Assembly: GCF_021155775.2 (NCBI RefSeq)
Contig: NC_060238.1
Span: 7,674,001 to 7,738,000, forward strand
Length of the DNA: 64,000 nt
From: Neodiprion pinetum
Lineage: Eukaryota > Arthropoda > Insecta > Hymenoptera > Diprionidae
Reading direction: 5' to 3'
The position numbers were made by a program, and so were the translations under genes. Under the pieces are notes generated by a model. It did no database searches, was not told the DNA's origin, and saw only the letters and a program-made list of their open reading frames with translations. This document shows, piece by piece, positions 1 through 11,890 of this stretch (positions within the stretch are counted from its first letter, which is position 1; each line of letters begins with the position of its first letter).

Positions 1-909
1 CTTTTCAAGAAAAATACAAAAAAAAAAAAACTATTTGGTTTCAAGATATCTTTGATCCGTAAAATAAAAAAATGCGTCGCGGTCTTCATAAAACGAATGA
101 GAAAGATGGTTAGGGCTTGTAATAAAATAACTTCTTTTGGTTCGAGAAATTGCTTCTATTATAAAACTACAAGAACACTTGCATGGATTCCTTTCTTCAT
201 TTAGAAACTAGTGGTAATCGGTAAACTACAGGTTAATAAAAACAGTTCCGACTCTAGATTGTATAATTTACGTACCTACAAAGCAGCGAATAGAAACTTC
301 CGGTTTCAATGGCCAGAATTCAATACCGGAATTCAACTTCTTGTTCGCAAACTAGCCGAGTGTACTGTACGTAATACATGTCTATGCATATAAATATATA
401 TATATATATATAATTTTATGTCTACTTCTCTTCGTGTAACGTTCGTTCTGGTGATACAGCTGCAATTAAATCCGACGAGGACTTTACGGTATAGTGCAAA
501 AAACCGAATTATTGAGTGTTAAGTAATTCCTTAAAAATAATATCAATTCATCCAACACCACGGAATTTATCGATCAGCAAAATTTAATTTCAACATGTCG
601 TGAACAGAAAGTGACCCGAGTACATCAATAACATGTATAAGCCTGTATTTCAATTCCTTAATTTGAATATTTCCTTTTTTTTTCTCCACGTGTATGACAA
701 AGTTCCGAAAAACCTTCCGTTGTACTAAAATATAATTATCAAAAGCTTGGACACGGAAGAATTAATATTTTCGTTTAATTTAAAGGATAAAAATACCTCG
801 AACAATTTCCGAAAAACATCTGAAACATGTCGTATTAGTTGAATGTAAAAGAGAATACAATGATATAAATATTAATGAGGATGTGAAAGGAGTTCTTTTT
901 TAATTATTA
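1..909. other. Non-coding stretch
   Basis: AT-rich sequence with no long reading frame, no recognisable exon and no clear repeat. A short TA microsatellite lies near 394-412. Confidence 0.6.
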
Positions 910-1319
910 CACTCAGATAAATTTCATTTGTTACAATAACTAGAAAAATTCGGTAAAACAGGTATCGGTAGAAAAAAAACTGTTTGAATATTGTTGGAAT
1001 TAACCATTTTGCGCTATTGCCGATCCTTTTTTGATAATTTCAACGCAAAATCAGTTTCTTCGGTTTACTCTACTTTTTTAGTTAAACAAGGCCATAACGT
1101 CAATTTATTCTTGCACAAGCATTCAATTTTCGTAACAGTTGCAAGAAAATCTAGTAACAGTGATCGTAATAAGAAAGAATAGTAACGGACACCAGACTTT
1201 CCGATAACAGCTAGAAAACTAATTTTCATTTTCTACCTAGAACTATATTTTTCGATCGTGGTAAAAAATGAAAATAGTTGAGGACTGAGCGGTAACCGGA
1301 ACTAAAATTTCTCTTAGTG
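910..1319 (+). mobile_element. MITE family A, copy 1
   Basis: A 410-bp non-autonomous element that starts CACTCAGATAAATTTC and ends with an inverted form of that end (CTTAGTG), with TA immediately outside both ends (908-909 and 1320-1321). The interior matches the copies at 4741, 9178, 18714 and 60721, sharing blocks such as GTAAAACAGGTATCG, GCGCTATTG and AGTAACAGTGATCGTAAT. Terminal inverted repeats plus a TA duplication are typical of Tc1/mariner-mobilised MITEs. It has no coding capacity; the 63-codon frame inside is chance. Confidence 0.85.
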
Positions 1320-3446
1320 TACTGTCACCCCGCAGGTGATTTACTCATATTACTCATATCATTCAGATTGATTATCTCACGAAAATTCAAACACTCCATC
1401 GGCCCAAATTTTTTATTACTTCCGTGCAGCCTTTAGTCGCAGGATTACGCTTTAGAACCGAAGTATACTTTACGGCGGTTTCAAATTTCGTTGGAATTTC
1501 AACTGATATGAAATACTTTCATCGCAAACCTCACAGAGGAAGGTTCATCCCGATGGCGATGAATAAAAAAAATTTATGATTGTTTCTGACGAGATAAAAC
1601 GCGGAAGAATTCGTCCGCAGGAATGTTGCTATGAAATTGTTAGAAAACTTTTCTTTTCACTTCTTTTTCCCGCTTTTCTCAGTCAAATCGCACCGCAAAA
1701 ATAACTCAAAACCTTGAAGTAAATAATACTTTTGAAAATCTTCTGTACAAATTGGCATTGTGCGAATCAATAAAGCGAATCAACCGGACTTTGTAACGTG
1801 TACAAAAAAGTATAAATATTCTCCTAAAAAATTGTTTGCAACTACGTTAATCAGTGTTTTTACAATGGGTAGCCCTTTTTTCTATTCGAATGAAAATCGA
1901 TCCGGGCAATATTGTAACAAACGCGCGTTACCTTATAATTGAAAAAACGTTACACTTGATTCATAAAAAACAGACTATTTGCCAGTTGTTTTTTTTTTTT
2001 TTTTCTATAGCGATAGATAAAACCCTATCACTGTGCAGAAATTTATGGTAATAGCTATTACTGTAGTTATCTTAGAATTAAACGATCCTGTGAAGCTTCA
2101 AGCTTAGTGATTACCAGAATTTAAACTCCTATTAAGGTGAGGTTTTGGGATTCGAGCATCGATACAAATGGAAAAGTAACGATTTTCGAAATGTTTTTGA
2201 CAATAAATTGATCAATGGATGTGCTTAAATACCAGTCATGGCTGGCAACGTACAACAAAGCGATGTGGCAACGACTGTAATTATTGGAAATTCATTTCAC
2301 ATGGACTACGTGTTTTCAATAAAGGAGTTTGAAGTTTGTAGCGTCAACTTAGCGATGTATTTCTAGAAAAAACTCGAGTTACCTGAAATTTCTACTCATA
2401 TTTTGGAAAATCGACATTCCTTCAAAGTTATATAATTTTAAAGTCCCAAACAAGTGCTTTTTACTTCAACGTTTCGTCATTTCGATGCAATCTTTCAGAA
2501 ATGTTCAACAATTTATAGAAGCTCTCGAAGTTCATCGGTAATGAATTTTTCAATGTCGCTTATGGACTTTAACGAGCATGAAACATGACGAAAGCTTCGT
2601 TGATAGAATCGAACGACGATTTCCGGCCAAGCACGATCCCTCGTGCTTTTTGACACCTGCATGATGAATGCGTTAATCCGCTCCGCGTGCAAAGCACTAA
2701 AGCTCACAAGTCATAACCGCGCAATAACACGTCTGTATTATACTTCCATGGTAGTGATTGATGAAATATCGAGTTCAATCTTTCTAGTGAAACATAGTGG
2801 CTGAATTTAGTAACGTTAACCCCTGTTTCGTAATTTTACAGTAACTGAGGTAACCGAGTTTTAAAAATATGAATATATTGTTCCTTATTATAATTTACCG
2901 CATCGTCAGATTTTCCTAAAATTGGGGAACAACGATTATTTCCGAAACGTGAATCGTTACAGTACCAACGTTACCAACTTCACCTCCATCGTAACATAGA
3001 GTTTTTCATGCTCGCGTGATTTATTTTCACCTGTATATTTTTCAAACAAAAGCTCACGCAGCTTTCTCCCTTCTAAACAATCAGGTGAACAAACTTCAAC
3101 CAGACGCCTCGAAGAACTTGCCTGAATTATTTGAAAATTTTTCGAGTGTTTTGAATGTCCAAAATAACAGCAAGAAATTTCAAAGGTTTCAAAACCGCGT
3201 ATCGAATCACCCGCGTCATTATCCGAAGCTTTCGAGTCCAAGCTTGCGACGATCGAGAAAGTTGGAGCTGTGCGACAGACGTTGATAGTTTGATTTTCCA
3301 ACTCTCGACATCGGGTACTCGACATAGGTACGCGAATTCGATGCACGAAACGAAGCAGAATCGAATTCCTAAATGGAATGAAATTTGCGAGAATCCAAAC
3401 GTCTAGATGAAATTTTTCAGCACGGTGTTATGACAATTTTACGCAC
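1320..3446. other. Non-coding stretch, probably intronic
   Basis: No exon I can recognise. Minus-strand frames at 2513-2707 (64 codons) and 2957-3346 (129 codons) are open but show no family resemblance. If the signal-peptide exon at 3447-3558 is real, this stretch is its first intron. Confidence 0.4.
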
Positions 3447-3558
3447 CTTGCTTCTCAGCGAGACAATCGACGGTCGTTAGTAGGTGCAGCAGAAACACTG
3501 TCCAAAGTCCATCGAGCAGCATAAAAAGCATCTCGCGCTTAACAACGATCACTCGCAT
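3447..3558 (-). CDS. First coding exon with signal peptide, gene unknown (partial)
   Basis: Reading the minus strand, an ATG at 3558 opens 37 codons that end at a good donor (CAAG then GTGCGT) at 3447/3446. The peptide begins MRVIVVKRE, has a hydrophobic core of about 20 residues (MLFMLLDGLWTVFLLHLL) and a plausible cleavage region (TVDCLAEKQ), so it reads as a signal peptide of a secreted or membrane protein. An in-frame TAA lies 18 bases upstream of the ATG, which supports the start; a second ATG at codon 10 is an alternative. Codon usage is more GC-rich than the surroundings, and the sequence behind the start is a GC-rich block (3646-3900) as expected of a promoter or 5' leader. No downstream exon is recognisable in 1-3446, so the first intron would run past the window edge. 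The protein family is unknown. Confidence 0.5.
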
Positions 3559-3899
3559 GCCTCGGGATTTTCGTTATCGGAACAACGTACCGGCGGTTTG
3601 TTTTTTGATTTTTTTTTTTTTTTTTTTTCTTTCTCTTCACCTCAGATAATTCGCGACATGGCGGGAGGCTTTGGCTGATTCGCGAGGCTCCCGGTTTTGG
3701 CACTACATGTCAGCCGGCTTCCGGTCGCCGAGCTTCTCGCGCGTGGGTCTGACTGACCTCGTGGGGAGGCGACACAGAACTGCCGCCCAGAGACCGACCG
3801 ATTCTTTCCGTCGACTGGCGGCCGACGGAGCTTGCAGCCTCGGAGGGCGCAAGCGCGCCTTCGAGTCCTCGACGCCACCCTGAGGGGTGCTTGCAAGCT
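3559..3899 (-). promoter_or_regulatory. GC-rich block, possible promoter or 5' leader
   Basis: Between about 3646 and 3900 the sequence becomes strikingly GC- and CpG-rich compared with its AT-rich flanks, preceded by a T-rich tract at 3600-3630. Reading frames are open on both strands here (for example 3642-3986 minus), but this is expected of GC-rich DNA and neither translation resembles a protein. Its place just upstream of the minus-strand signal-peptide exon suggests a 5' leader and promoter region. This is inference from composition and position. Confidence 0.35.
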
Positions 3900-4355
3900 G
3901 ATTCGGGGGGTGGGAAGAAGGGGTGAGAAATAAAGGAACGCGTTTTTTAACCGCGCAGTCGATCCGCCAACAATTCGTTGTTGCATGAATTAGTGATAAT
4001 TGGGCCGAATCCTGTTTTTTGTTTTTTTGTAATTTACTTTTTACAAATTCGAATATTTCACCAAAGTATAATCAGGTCGTAGTTTCTTCTTTTTTCCAAT
4101 TGCACAATAAATTACAGTTCGTGCATAGATGTTCCAGGGGGGGGGGGGGGGGGACCAGGTGTGAAAAGTAAAGGGAACGCGTTTTTTAACCGCGCGGTCG
4201 ATCCGCCAACAATTATTCTTGTACGAATAAACACAAATAATTGGGCCTATTCCCGTATTTTTATAATTTACTTGGAACGTATTCGAATATTTGACGAAAA
4301 TATAATTAGATGACAGTGTCGTCTGTTTTCCAATTGCACGAAAAATAACAATTAA
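3900..4355. repeat. Tandem duplication, unit about 240 bp
   Basis: Two diverged copies sit head to tail, 3900-4129 and 4137-4355. Each holds a G-rich start, then AACGCGTTTTTTAACCGCGC, then TCGATCCGCCAACAATT, then AATTGGGCC, and ends near CCAATTGCAC. The second copy begins with an expanded run of 19 G residues (4137-4155). There is no coding content. Confidence 0.8.
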
Positions 4356-4740
4356 TACGATGGATTGAAATTAAGAAAGTTACGATGTCACTCACGCCGA
4401 GGTTGTATAGTTTTAATGACGATTGATGACGTCATGGAGTAAAAGAGACCGATAAGAATAATTCACTAGATCGGTCAAGATAGTGTCAAGAAAAACGGAT
4501 CATTTACTTATTTGGCTGGTTATCAACGAGTCGTGCCATCAAGTTCATCGTATAACCTAAAATAAAAGCTTTCCACTCGTCGCAGGCCAACAAACTTGAC
4601 TTGATAGTTCTGAATATTAAATATAAATAGACAGCACGGAGTGTATAAATAAAAGTATAATTGGATTTCAACAAAACACGACAAATATTGTAAAAGATAT
4701 GGAAAAAAACAATGACAATTGAAATATATATTAAAGAGTA
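4356..4740. other. Non-coding stretch
   Basis: AT-rich; the 84-codon minus-strand frame at 4504-4758 runs across the boundary of the neighbouring MITE and is not a believable gene. Confidence 0.5.
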
Positions 4741-5049
4741 CACTGAGAAAAATGTCATTTGTTACGGTAACTGGAAAAATTCAGTAAAACAGGTATCGTT
4801 AAAAAAAACTGTTTGAATATGGTTGGTATTACGAAAAACGAGGTACGCGTAACCATTTTGCGCTATTGTCGATCCTTTTTTGGTCATTGCAACGCAAAAT
4901 CAGTTTCTTCGGTTTACTCTATTTTCTTAGTTAAACAAGACTTTAACGTAAATTTATTATTGCACAAGTATTAAATTTTCTCAACAGTTACAAGAAAATA
5001 TTAGTAACAGTGATCGTAATGAGAAAGAATAGTAACGGATACCAGACTC
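4741..5049 (+). mobile_element. MITE family A, copy 2 (3' truncated)
   Basis: Begins CACTGAGAAAAATGTCATTT directly after a TA (4739-4740) and follows copy 1 through the AGTAACAGTGATCGTAAT block to ATACCAGACT. The other terminal repeat is missing, so about 100 bp have been lost from the right end. Confidence 0.8.
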
Positions 5050-6424
5050 AATAACGTCGACTGATTAAAATGATTTTCCATTCTCTTTCCTTTTTTTTTT
5101 TATGTCAACCGTCGAACTGAATAAGTTGTTCATTAATTACCTGATCGGTAATTTCTTATTAAATTACACTCTCGGAATTCACAGCCTCGCACAGATTTAA
5201 ATTAGACCGTCTCCTTCGAGTGTTGTTTACCTACTACAGCACTGATCCGCTCACTGTCAAACCTTCCGTCGTGACTATTTATTTTGAATGGAACACATCG
5301 TCAGGAGATATATAGCGGAAATGCTGAAATTCAATCGCCTGTGACATCGGAAATTTGTACTTTCAACAAAAATGAAGTAATTTGTCGTTGAAAAGGGTTA
5401 TTTGTTGTTGATTGCACACACATGTATTGATAAACAATGCGTATGCTATACAATAACTTATGCGATCAATAGCGAATCCCCCCCCCCAAAAAAAAAAGAA
5501 CTCAACCGTTTTGGTGCATGGCAGCTTAATTCGAATTCTTTTATTGAATATCTTCAGCATGATTTACACCCCGTAATTATTTAAACTTATTGTACGGAAT
5601 TCACTTATCAGCATTCGAAGTGAATCGCATAGTCCGGTTTGATCAAATTTACATGTAAGTGCAATATCACCGTTTCGTTTCCATTTCTATCGTCAACATA
5701 AATGCAACTTTGCTGACATATCTTTAACGAATCGATTGCCGCAATCATCGTGGCAAGATCATCAGAGATTAATTTTTCTACATCGATTGAGAGGTTCAAT
5801 GCCGTTCAACATCATCTCGAACTTAACCTTCGAAGAACCAAATTGTTACCAACATCACACGTCGGAGAGTTTGAGTTAGTCGGTTTGGAATTGGGAACGT
5901 TCCTTGATACCTCCGTATGAAAAATAAAATATCAAATTACCCTGAGCCAAGAAAAAAGAATTCCTCGACAAAATGCAAGAAATCCTACGGCATATAAGCT
6001 AAAACGGTACCCTGCAGGCACTTCCACGTCGTTCCCTGCGAACGTCTCGTGCCAAAGCGATGTTCACCGGAGCGAAATTTTCCACTACGGAACCAGCTTC
6101 CAGGTGAAGCTGAGAAATCTATAACACATCTCGGAACGAAACTCGGTTCTGGACCAAGTCACACATACGCCTGGAAATATTCGGTCTTCGCTTCGGTCGC
6201 TGGAATAAAGGTGCTGTTTCAAAAACGTTCAGATTATCTTGTTATTCCACGAATACCAGTTGCAGTTGCTGGATAATTTTATCTGACAAGACACGATCGT
6301 TTAAAAAAAATTCACAATATCCTTTTATCTCATAGAAAGAAGGTCAAAGTGCGTCAAGGTCATTTTTCATTTTAATTCACACAAATTTTTTATCGAATTT
6401 CTTTTTTTTTCTTCTTCTTTTTTA
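5050..6424. other. Non-coding stretch
   Basis: No recognisable gene. Open frames at 5608-5799 (minus) and 6049-6276 (plus) have no supporting similarity or splice context. A short run of C followed by A lies at 5480-5498. Confidence 0.5.
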
Positions 6425-6600
6425 GCACGGTGTCCAGTGATCTTGGAAATTTCATTGAATTTTGCTTTTCCTTGAAAAGTCCTTGAAACTATCCTTGAAT
6501 TATTCTTGTGTCCTGGAAATATTCGATTTTTAATGTCCTTGAATAACCTGAAAATGTCGTTGAATTTGTTAAGGATTTCTTACGCCATATTTAAACCGGA
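6425..6600. repeat. Degenerate CCTTGAA-type short repeats
   Basis: The sequence keeps returning to variants of CCTTGAAA or CCTTGAAT spaced by 10-25 bases. It looks like a decayed minisatellite with no coding content. Confidence 0.55.
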
Positions 6601-8889
6601 AAAATAAAAATTGCCTGGGCCAAATGATTTTTTTTTTTTTTTTCTAAACAATGGCGAAAAAAAAAATTCTCGCGCGAACTTGAACTGAATTTCACTTTAC
6701 AACGGCAGATCTTTTTGTCGTTTCAAAAAATTTCCACTGTTCAATTGAACCCACAAAATTTTTTGCATTGCCTCGATGAAACATTAATCATAGCGACAAC
6801 AGATTTTTTTATTTTTTGATATCTCGTCAACCACGAATATTTATTTTATCAAACCAACAAGTCTTTTTTTTCTCAGTGTATTAAGAATCTCTAGTTTTCA
6901 TTGTTACTTTTATGACTAACCAGATGACAATGAGGTTAACCTTATCTTTCTACCTTATCTAAATGAATTTGAAGATAAATAATATTATTTTTTATCTGTA
7001 TAATAATACTAGCTATATTGTGAAACACTTGCGAGAAGTCGTCGTGCTTCACTGATATAAAATAATGAATATCTGTACTCGAAAAATTGATGTAACATTT
7101 ATTTCAAAACTCGTATAATATAGGATATCGTCGACGAATCTAACACCCCACTATTCAAGGTCATTTAAGGTTGAATAACCCGAGATGAAGGATAAGAAAA
7201 GAAACGCAACATGCGAAAGAATATCGTAAAAGTATTATCTCTATTTCCCAGCCTTCGATATTTCCACTCTATATAAGATGATGTTTGAAGTGATGCCTTC
7301 GAAATAGCAAAAACTCTTCGGCTTACGCTATAATGTTTTGTTTTTCGATTTCCCGAAGGATATTGGACCGCGAACGATCTTGAATAATAGATTATTGAAT
7401 TTCTTTCAACACGTGCGACGATACTACGTAGTACCGAATAAAAAGTGATGTTCCAATATGAAGTAGGAAAATCACAATGACCTTGAAATCTCTGGGGGTC
7501 ATTCTGGCAAAAGAAATCCGTGGAATTTCCATGTAACCAAACCCACTTTAACTCAGATCTCATTCGTGTAACGGTGGATTGAATTTTGGTATCGAATCAT
7601 ACGGTTCATGTTGCAATTAGTCTAATAATTACTTCTTGCATGCGTATTGATGCTCCGGTATCTTAATCCGAACTGAAAATCGAACATCATGCAGGGCTTG
7701 TTCGGTGAAAACCGATGGAGCACTTTCAGTGAACTAGGTCAAGAAAAATTTGATCGACAATATTGTACAAAATAACGAGTCTCATTGTTTAGGTAAAGAT
7801 AATATTATTCGTCTATATACATGTACAAATTGATCTCGATAAGATAAAAGATCGTTTCTCACGCAATTATCTCTGTAAAATATACGATTAACTTTATTTT
7901 CATCTCGATAATCAAATGGACGACGATAAAAATACTGAGAAAAAAGAATCATCAACTTGGCAAAATATTTCATTGCGAGTAGCGAAAAAAATATAATTTT
8001 GTGGCTGGGGATCATTATTTTTTATTAACATTGCGAAAGATTTGGTTGGATGAGTGAAATTTGATTCAAAAAATAATTTTTTTTTTTTTTTGCTGAAATA
8101 ATCCTTTTTTTTAGCGCAACATAGATTGTGAAATTTTTTTTTTAGTAAGACGTTTTCATTGAATTGTTAATTTTCGAAAAATTGCATTAAAATTGTCACT
8201 CCGAATGACGACGCCTACGTTAATTTTTATATCGTCATATAATGAAAAAAGATGAATATGAGGAGCAGATATATCTAGACAAAGATAAAAGCTGAAAATA
8301 AACTATAAAGTTATCTGTATCAGATAAAAGGTTGGGTGAAGCCTGGTGGAAATAATTTCTACGACTTACTAAGAATTTGATTCAACGATAAAGTAGAAGA
8401 AATCGGATACTTTTGTAGTTTTGAGACAGAATTTTTATCAAATTATCGTCGTATTTTACAGATAATTGTAGAATAAGATCGGATTAACGAGATCGATCTG
8501 ATCGAATTACTGGTTCAAAGCAACAACAAACGTTAGATTTTTCATAACACTTACCTATTGGATAAAGCGAGTTTTAAAATATACGACAAAGTTTCTAAAT
8601 CCGTCAAAACCTTATTCAGTAAATTAGAAAATCAGTTTGCGAATGTGGACCAAAATTCTGCCAGATACTCAAATTGTCAGCAATAAGTTTTCTTTGTGAG
8701 AGAGATGCGACATCTAGCGGTGGTTCAAAAGTAGTATTTCATACTTTCTCGTATATTCGTAATCTTGTCGATCTAAATCGAATTCTAAAAATGCCGATCG
8801 TCGTAATTTGTCATAGAATTTCGTACTCTTTCATGAGGATTAATAGAGTTTATAAAAAGTTATACTTGTCCAGGAAATTCTAAGAATAC
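6601..8889. other. Non-coding stretch
   Basis: AT-rich, with T tracts near 6627 and 8080. The 132-codon minus-strand frame at 7165-7563 has no recognisable domain or splice context. I see no gene. Confidence 0.5.
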
Positions 8890-9090
8890 CACGAAAAAAA
8901 AAGATCATGTTGTTTAGATCCGAAATTGTAAATGGCTTTCATAGAAAATTGTAGATTTTTGTAATTTTTCGTGGAAATCTGTAATTTTTTTATGCTAAAC
9001 ACTACAATTTTCAACGACTTTCCACAATGTTTTACACTTTTGGACGATTCCATACAATTTTCAAATATTTCCTACAATTTTCAATAAACA
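8890..9090. repeat. Degenerate AATTTTC / ACAATTTTC short repeats
   Basis: Motifs such as GTAATTTTTCG, ACAATTTTCA and CCACAATG recur every 15-25 bases with many changes, on both strands. It resembles a decayed minisatellite. Confidence 0.45.
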
Positions 9091-9177
9091 GGACTTTAAA
9101 GCAGTTTGCCGTGGGAATTTTTTTTCACCAGGCAATATGTAGGTGCCCAGAATGTTTATCTCAGAAAAAATTATCCA

Positions 9178-9614
9178 CACTGAGGGAAATTTTTAGTTCC
9201 GGTTACCGCTCAGTGCTTAACTATTTTCATTTTTTACGACAAACGAAAAATATAGTTCCAGGTGCAAAATGAAAATTAGTTTTCTAGCTGTTACCAGAAA
9301 TTCTAGTATCCGTTACTATTCTTTCTCATTACGATCACTGTTACTATATTTTCTTGCAACTGTTGCGAAAATTTGATGCTTGTGCAAGAATAAATTGACG
9401 TTAAGGCCTTGTTTAACTATAAAAGTAGAGTAAACCTTACAAACTGACTTTACGTTGCAATTACCAAAAAAAGGATCAAGAATAGCGGAAAATAATTACG
9501 CGTACCTCGTTTTTCGCAATTCCAACAATATTTAAACCATTTTTTTTTTTTTTTAACGATACCTGTTTTACTGAATTTTTCTAGTGACTATAACAAATGA
9601 AATTTTTCTCAGTG
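9178..9614 (-). mobile_element. MITE family A, copy 3
   Basis: A complete 437-bp copy in reverse orientation to copy 1. It starts CACTGAGGGAAATTTTTAG and ends ATTTTTCTCAGTG, with CA immediately outside each end rather than TA. Both terminal repeats and all internal blocks are present. Confidence 0.85.
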
Positions 9615-10325
9615 CAGACAACGTAAAACGTGGTCTCCGTGGGGAATTTGACTATCGTTTTTTCCCCAATTTTCCGTCTGTCAGCCGGCGCTGGAACGTC
9701 TTCCGTTTATTTAGTTATCACAAAGACAAACTCCCGCGATGAATACACGTTATACGCATGCTTGCTCGATGCGCTGTCTTATTTTCCGAATAATGCAATA
9801 TCCGAATGAATGCACGAAATGTGCGGGGTGATGGTCCTCCTTCCCCCCTGAATCTACTTTCCATATTTTTTACAAATAAATAAATAAACGAACGGGGCAT
9901 CGCAGCTGTCGTAGCTGTCGTAATATGCTGCCGGAGGCTGGATGACATTTCTGCCTCTCACCCAACCCGGACTTCTAACCGGGTAATGTATGCTCGGAAC
10001 AGCCACCCGGACGTGTTATAAATCAGTTGGCCGCGTAAGCCTCGAGATGAAACTTTACCAGACACGCAAACTATACCTACGCTCGGTCCGCAACACCGGT
10101 TCGCGTTTAGCAAATCATGCCAGAAAATAGGGGTTGAATTGACTTTAATTTTTACGACACCCAATCTTTTACACTGTTCGCATGCGTTGCGAGGACTGGA
10201 AAGAAACGAGAAAATGGTTCGTTGAAACTAAATTTTGCCAAATAGAAATCACCTTGTGATCGTCCTACTGAACATTCAATCCCGTGTTACGATCAGAATT
10301 GGGCAGCAGAAATTACTTTCGTCAT
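9615..10325. other. Non-coding stretch, moderately GC-rich
   Basis: Somewhat GC-rich around 9900-10130. Minus-strand frames at 9718-9948 and 9958-10164 show no family signal. It could include a promoter or leader, but nothing decides this. Confidence 0.35.
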
Positions 10326-10600
10326 TTCATTACCCGTAAATTACAATTACTGTGAATAACTGTAATATTTAGTAACTAATTACAATTGCGGGAAATAATT
10401 ATAAATTTTGATTTACCAATTACAGTTAGTATAAACAATTGTAATTTTATGATTATCAACTACAATTACTCGAAATAATTGTAATTTTTTTGTTGTCAAT
10501 TAAAATTACTTGAAAAAATTGTAATTTTTTTGCTACTAATTACAATTACTTGGAACAATTGTAATTTTTCTGTTATCCATTACAATTAATGGAAATGATT
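10326..10600. repeat. AT-rich minisatellite, period about 40 bp
   Basis: About seven imperfect units built on TACAATTACT, then GAAATAATTGTAATTTTT. Each unit is itself partly palindromic (ATTACAATTA facing TAATTGTAAT). Confidence 0.75.
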
Positions 10601-10969
10601 ATGTTTTTTTTTCAAATTTCAATTGTTTTTCATAATTTATTTAAACAAATTACCTTTGGAAACGTAATGTCGAATTCTCAACATAATTTCAAATTCCGAA
10701 AACATCGGGAACTTCATGGAGCTTACATATTCACATTGACTGGTCAAGCAAATTATTTAAACAAATTAATTTTTCAAAGTAATGTGAAATCCTTGATCAG
10801 CTACCCAAAAAACTTTGGTAACCATAGCCCATTCACATATTGACTGTAAAAGACTCGTTCCGATCACACCATTTGAATACTCCAAAAACGGAGTAAATTT
10901 ATTTGTCTATTTGTTATTATTTCACAGGAATAACGTTAGAGAAAGAAATTCAATTGGACCACATCGTGT

Positions 10970-11290
10970 GGTTTACAATTACTCAAAAGAATTTTAATAA
11001 TGTCTGATTTAATTACAATCACTGAGGATAATTGAAATGATTTCTGATTAAATTCCAATCACTGAAAGTAATTTTGATAAGCTTTGATTAAATTCGAGTT
11101 ACTCAATGTAATTTTAATGAAATCCAATTCAATTACAATTACTGGAAATAATTTCGATGGACTCTGAGTCAAATACAATTATCAAAAGTAATTTCACTGA
11201 ACTCCGATTCAATTATTATTACTGAAAATAATTTTAATGGAATTCGATGTCATTAAAAATTATCCTTAGTGATTTGTAATTGTTAATTTT
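10970..11290. repeat. AT-rich minisatellite, period about 44 bp
   Basis: About six imperfect units of the form GATTAAATTACAATCACT followed by GAAAATAATTTTAATGA. It resembles the array at 10326-10600 and is separated from it by about 370 bp of ordinary sequence. Confidence 0.65.
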
Positions 11291-11317
11291 TTATTACAAT
11301 TTTGCCCAACACTGGCG

Positions 11318-11890
11318 CTGAGTCAAATTTTAGAGTATTCTGTGGTTTTTGCGATCGCTGATCGCGAACCTGAAATCAGATTCAAAACTTCAATATGGCG
11401 GACGAAAATTTCACATTTAATCCAAATCCGGTCAAAAACTATTCAGTGGTTTTCGGAGTCGCTGATCGGATTCGCCATATTGAATTTTCAAAATCTGATT
11501 TCAGATTCGTAATCAACGATCCCAAAAACCTATGGACAGAGTTTTTTTTCGGATTCAGTCGAATTTGAAATTTTTTTCCAACATATTGGAACCTCCATCT
11601 TGAATTTTTTAAATCCGATTTCAGATTCGTAATCAGCAACCCCAAAAACATGTAATCAATGTAAAACATGTATACGTGCAGAGGAGTAACTTTCTCGTAA
11701 ATGAATTATTCCTTCAATTTTCGCCATTTTTTCGATCAATCTGTTTCTAACAGTAATAATTTACATTGTATCGCAATATTTACCCTCGAGTATTGAAAAT
11801 TAGTACCTGCACTACTAGAAATAGCAAAAAACCGTAAAGAAGTATGTTGAACAGTTCTGTAGATATATACGAAAAATGGATATAAAAGTC
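11318..11890 (-). mobile_element. Repeat family B, incomplete copy
   Basis: From CGCTGAGTCAAATTTTAG through blocks such as AAATCCGGTCAAAAACTATT, CTGATTTCAGATTCGTAATC, CGTGCAGAGGAGTAACT and AGCAAAAAACCGTAAAG, this region matches the reverse complement of the complete element at 56431-56873. One central block (AATCTGAAATCAGA type) is repeated here. Neither terminal inverted repeat is present. Confidence 0.75.

Noticed and set aside
2513..2707. 64-codon minus-strand frame considered as a second exon after the signal-peptide exon
   Set aside because: I could not find an acceptor giving a continuous frame with exon 1, nor a family resemblance.
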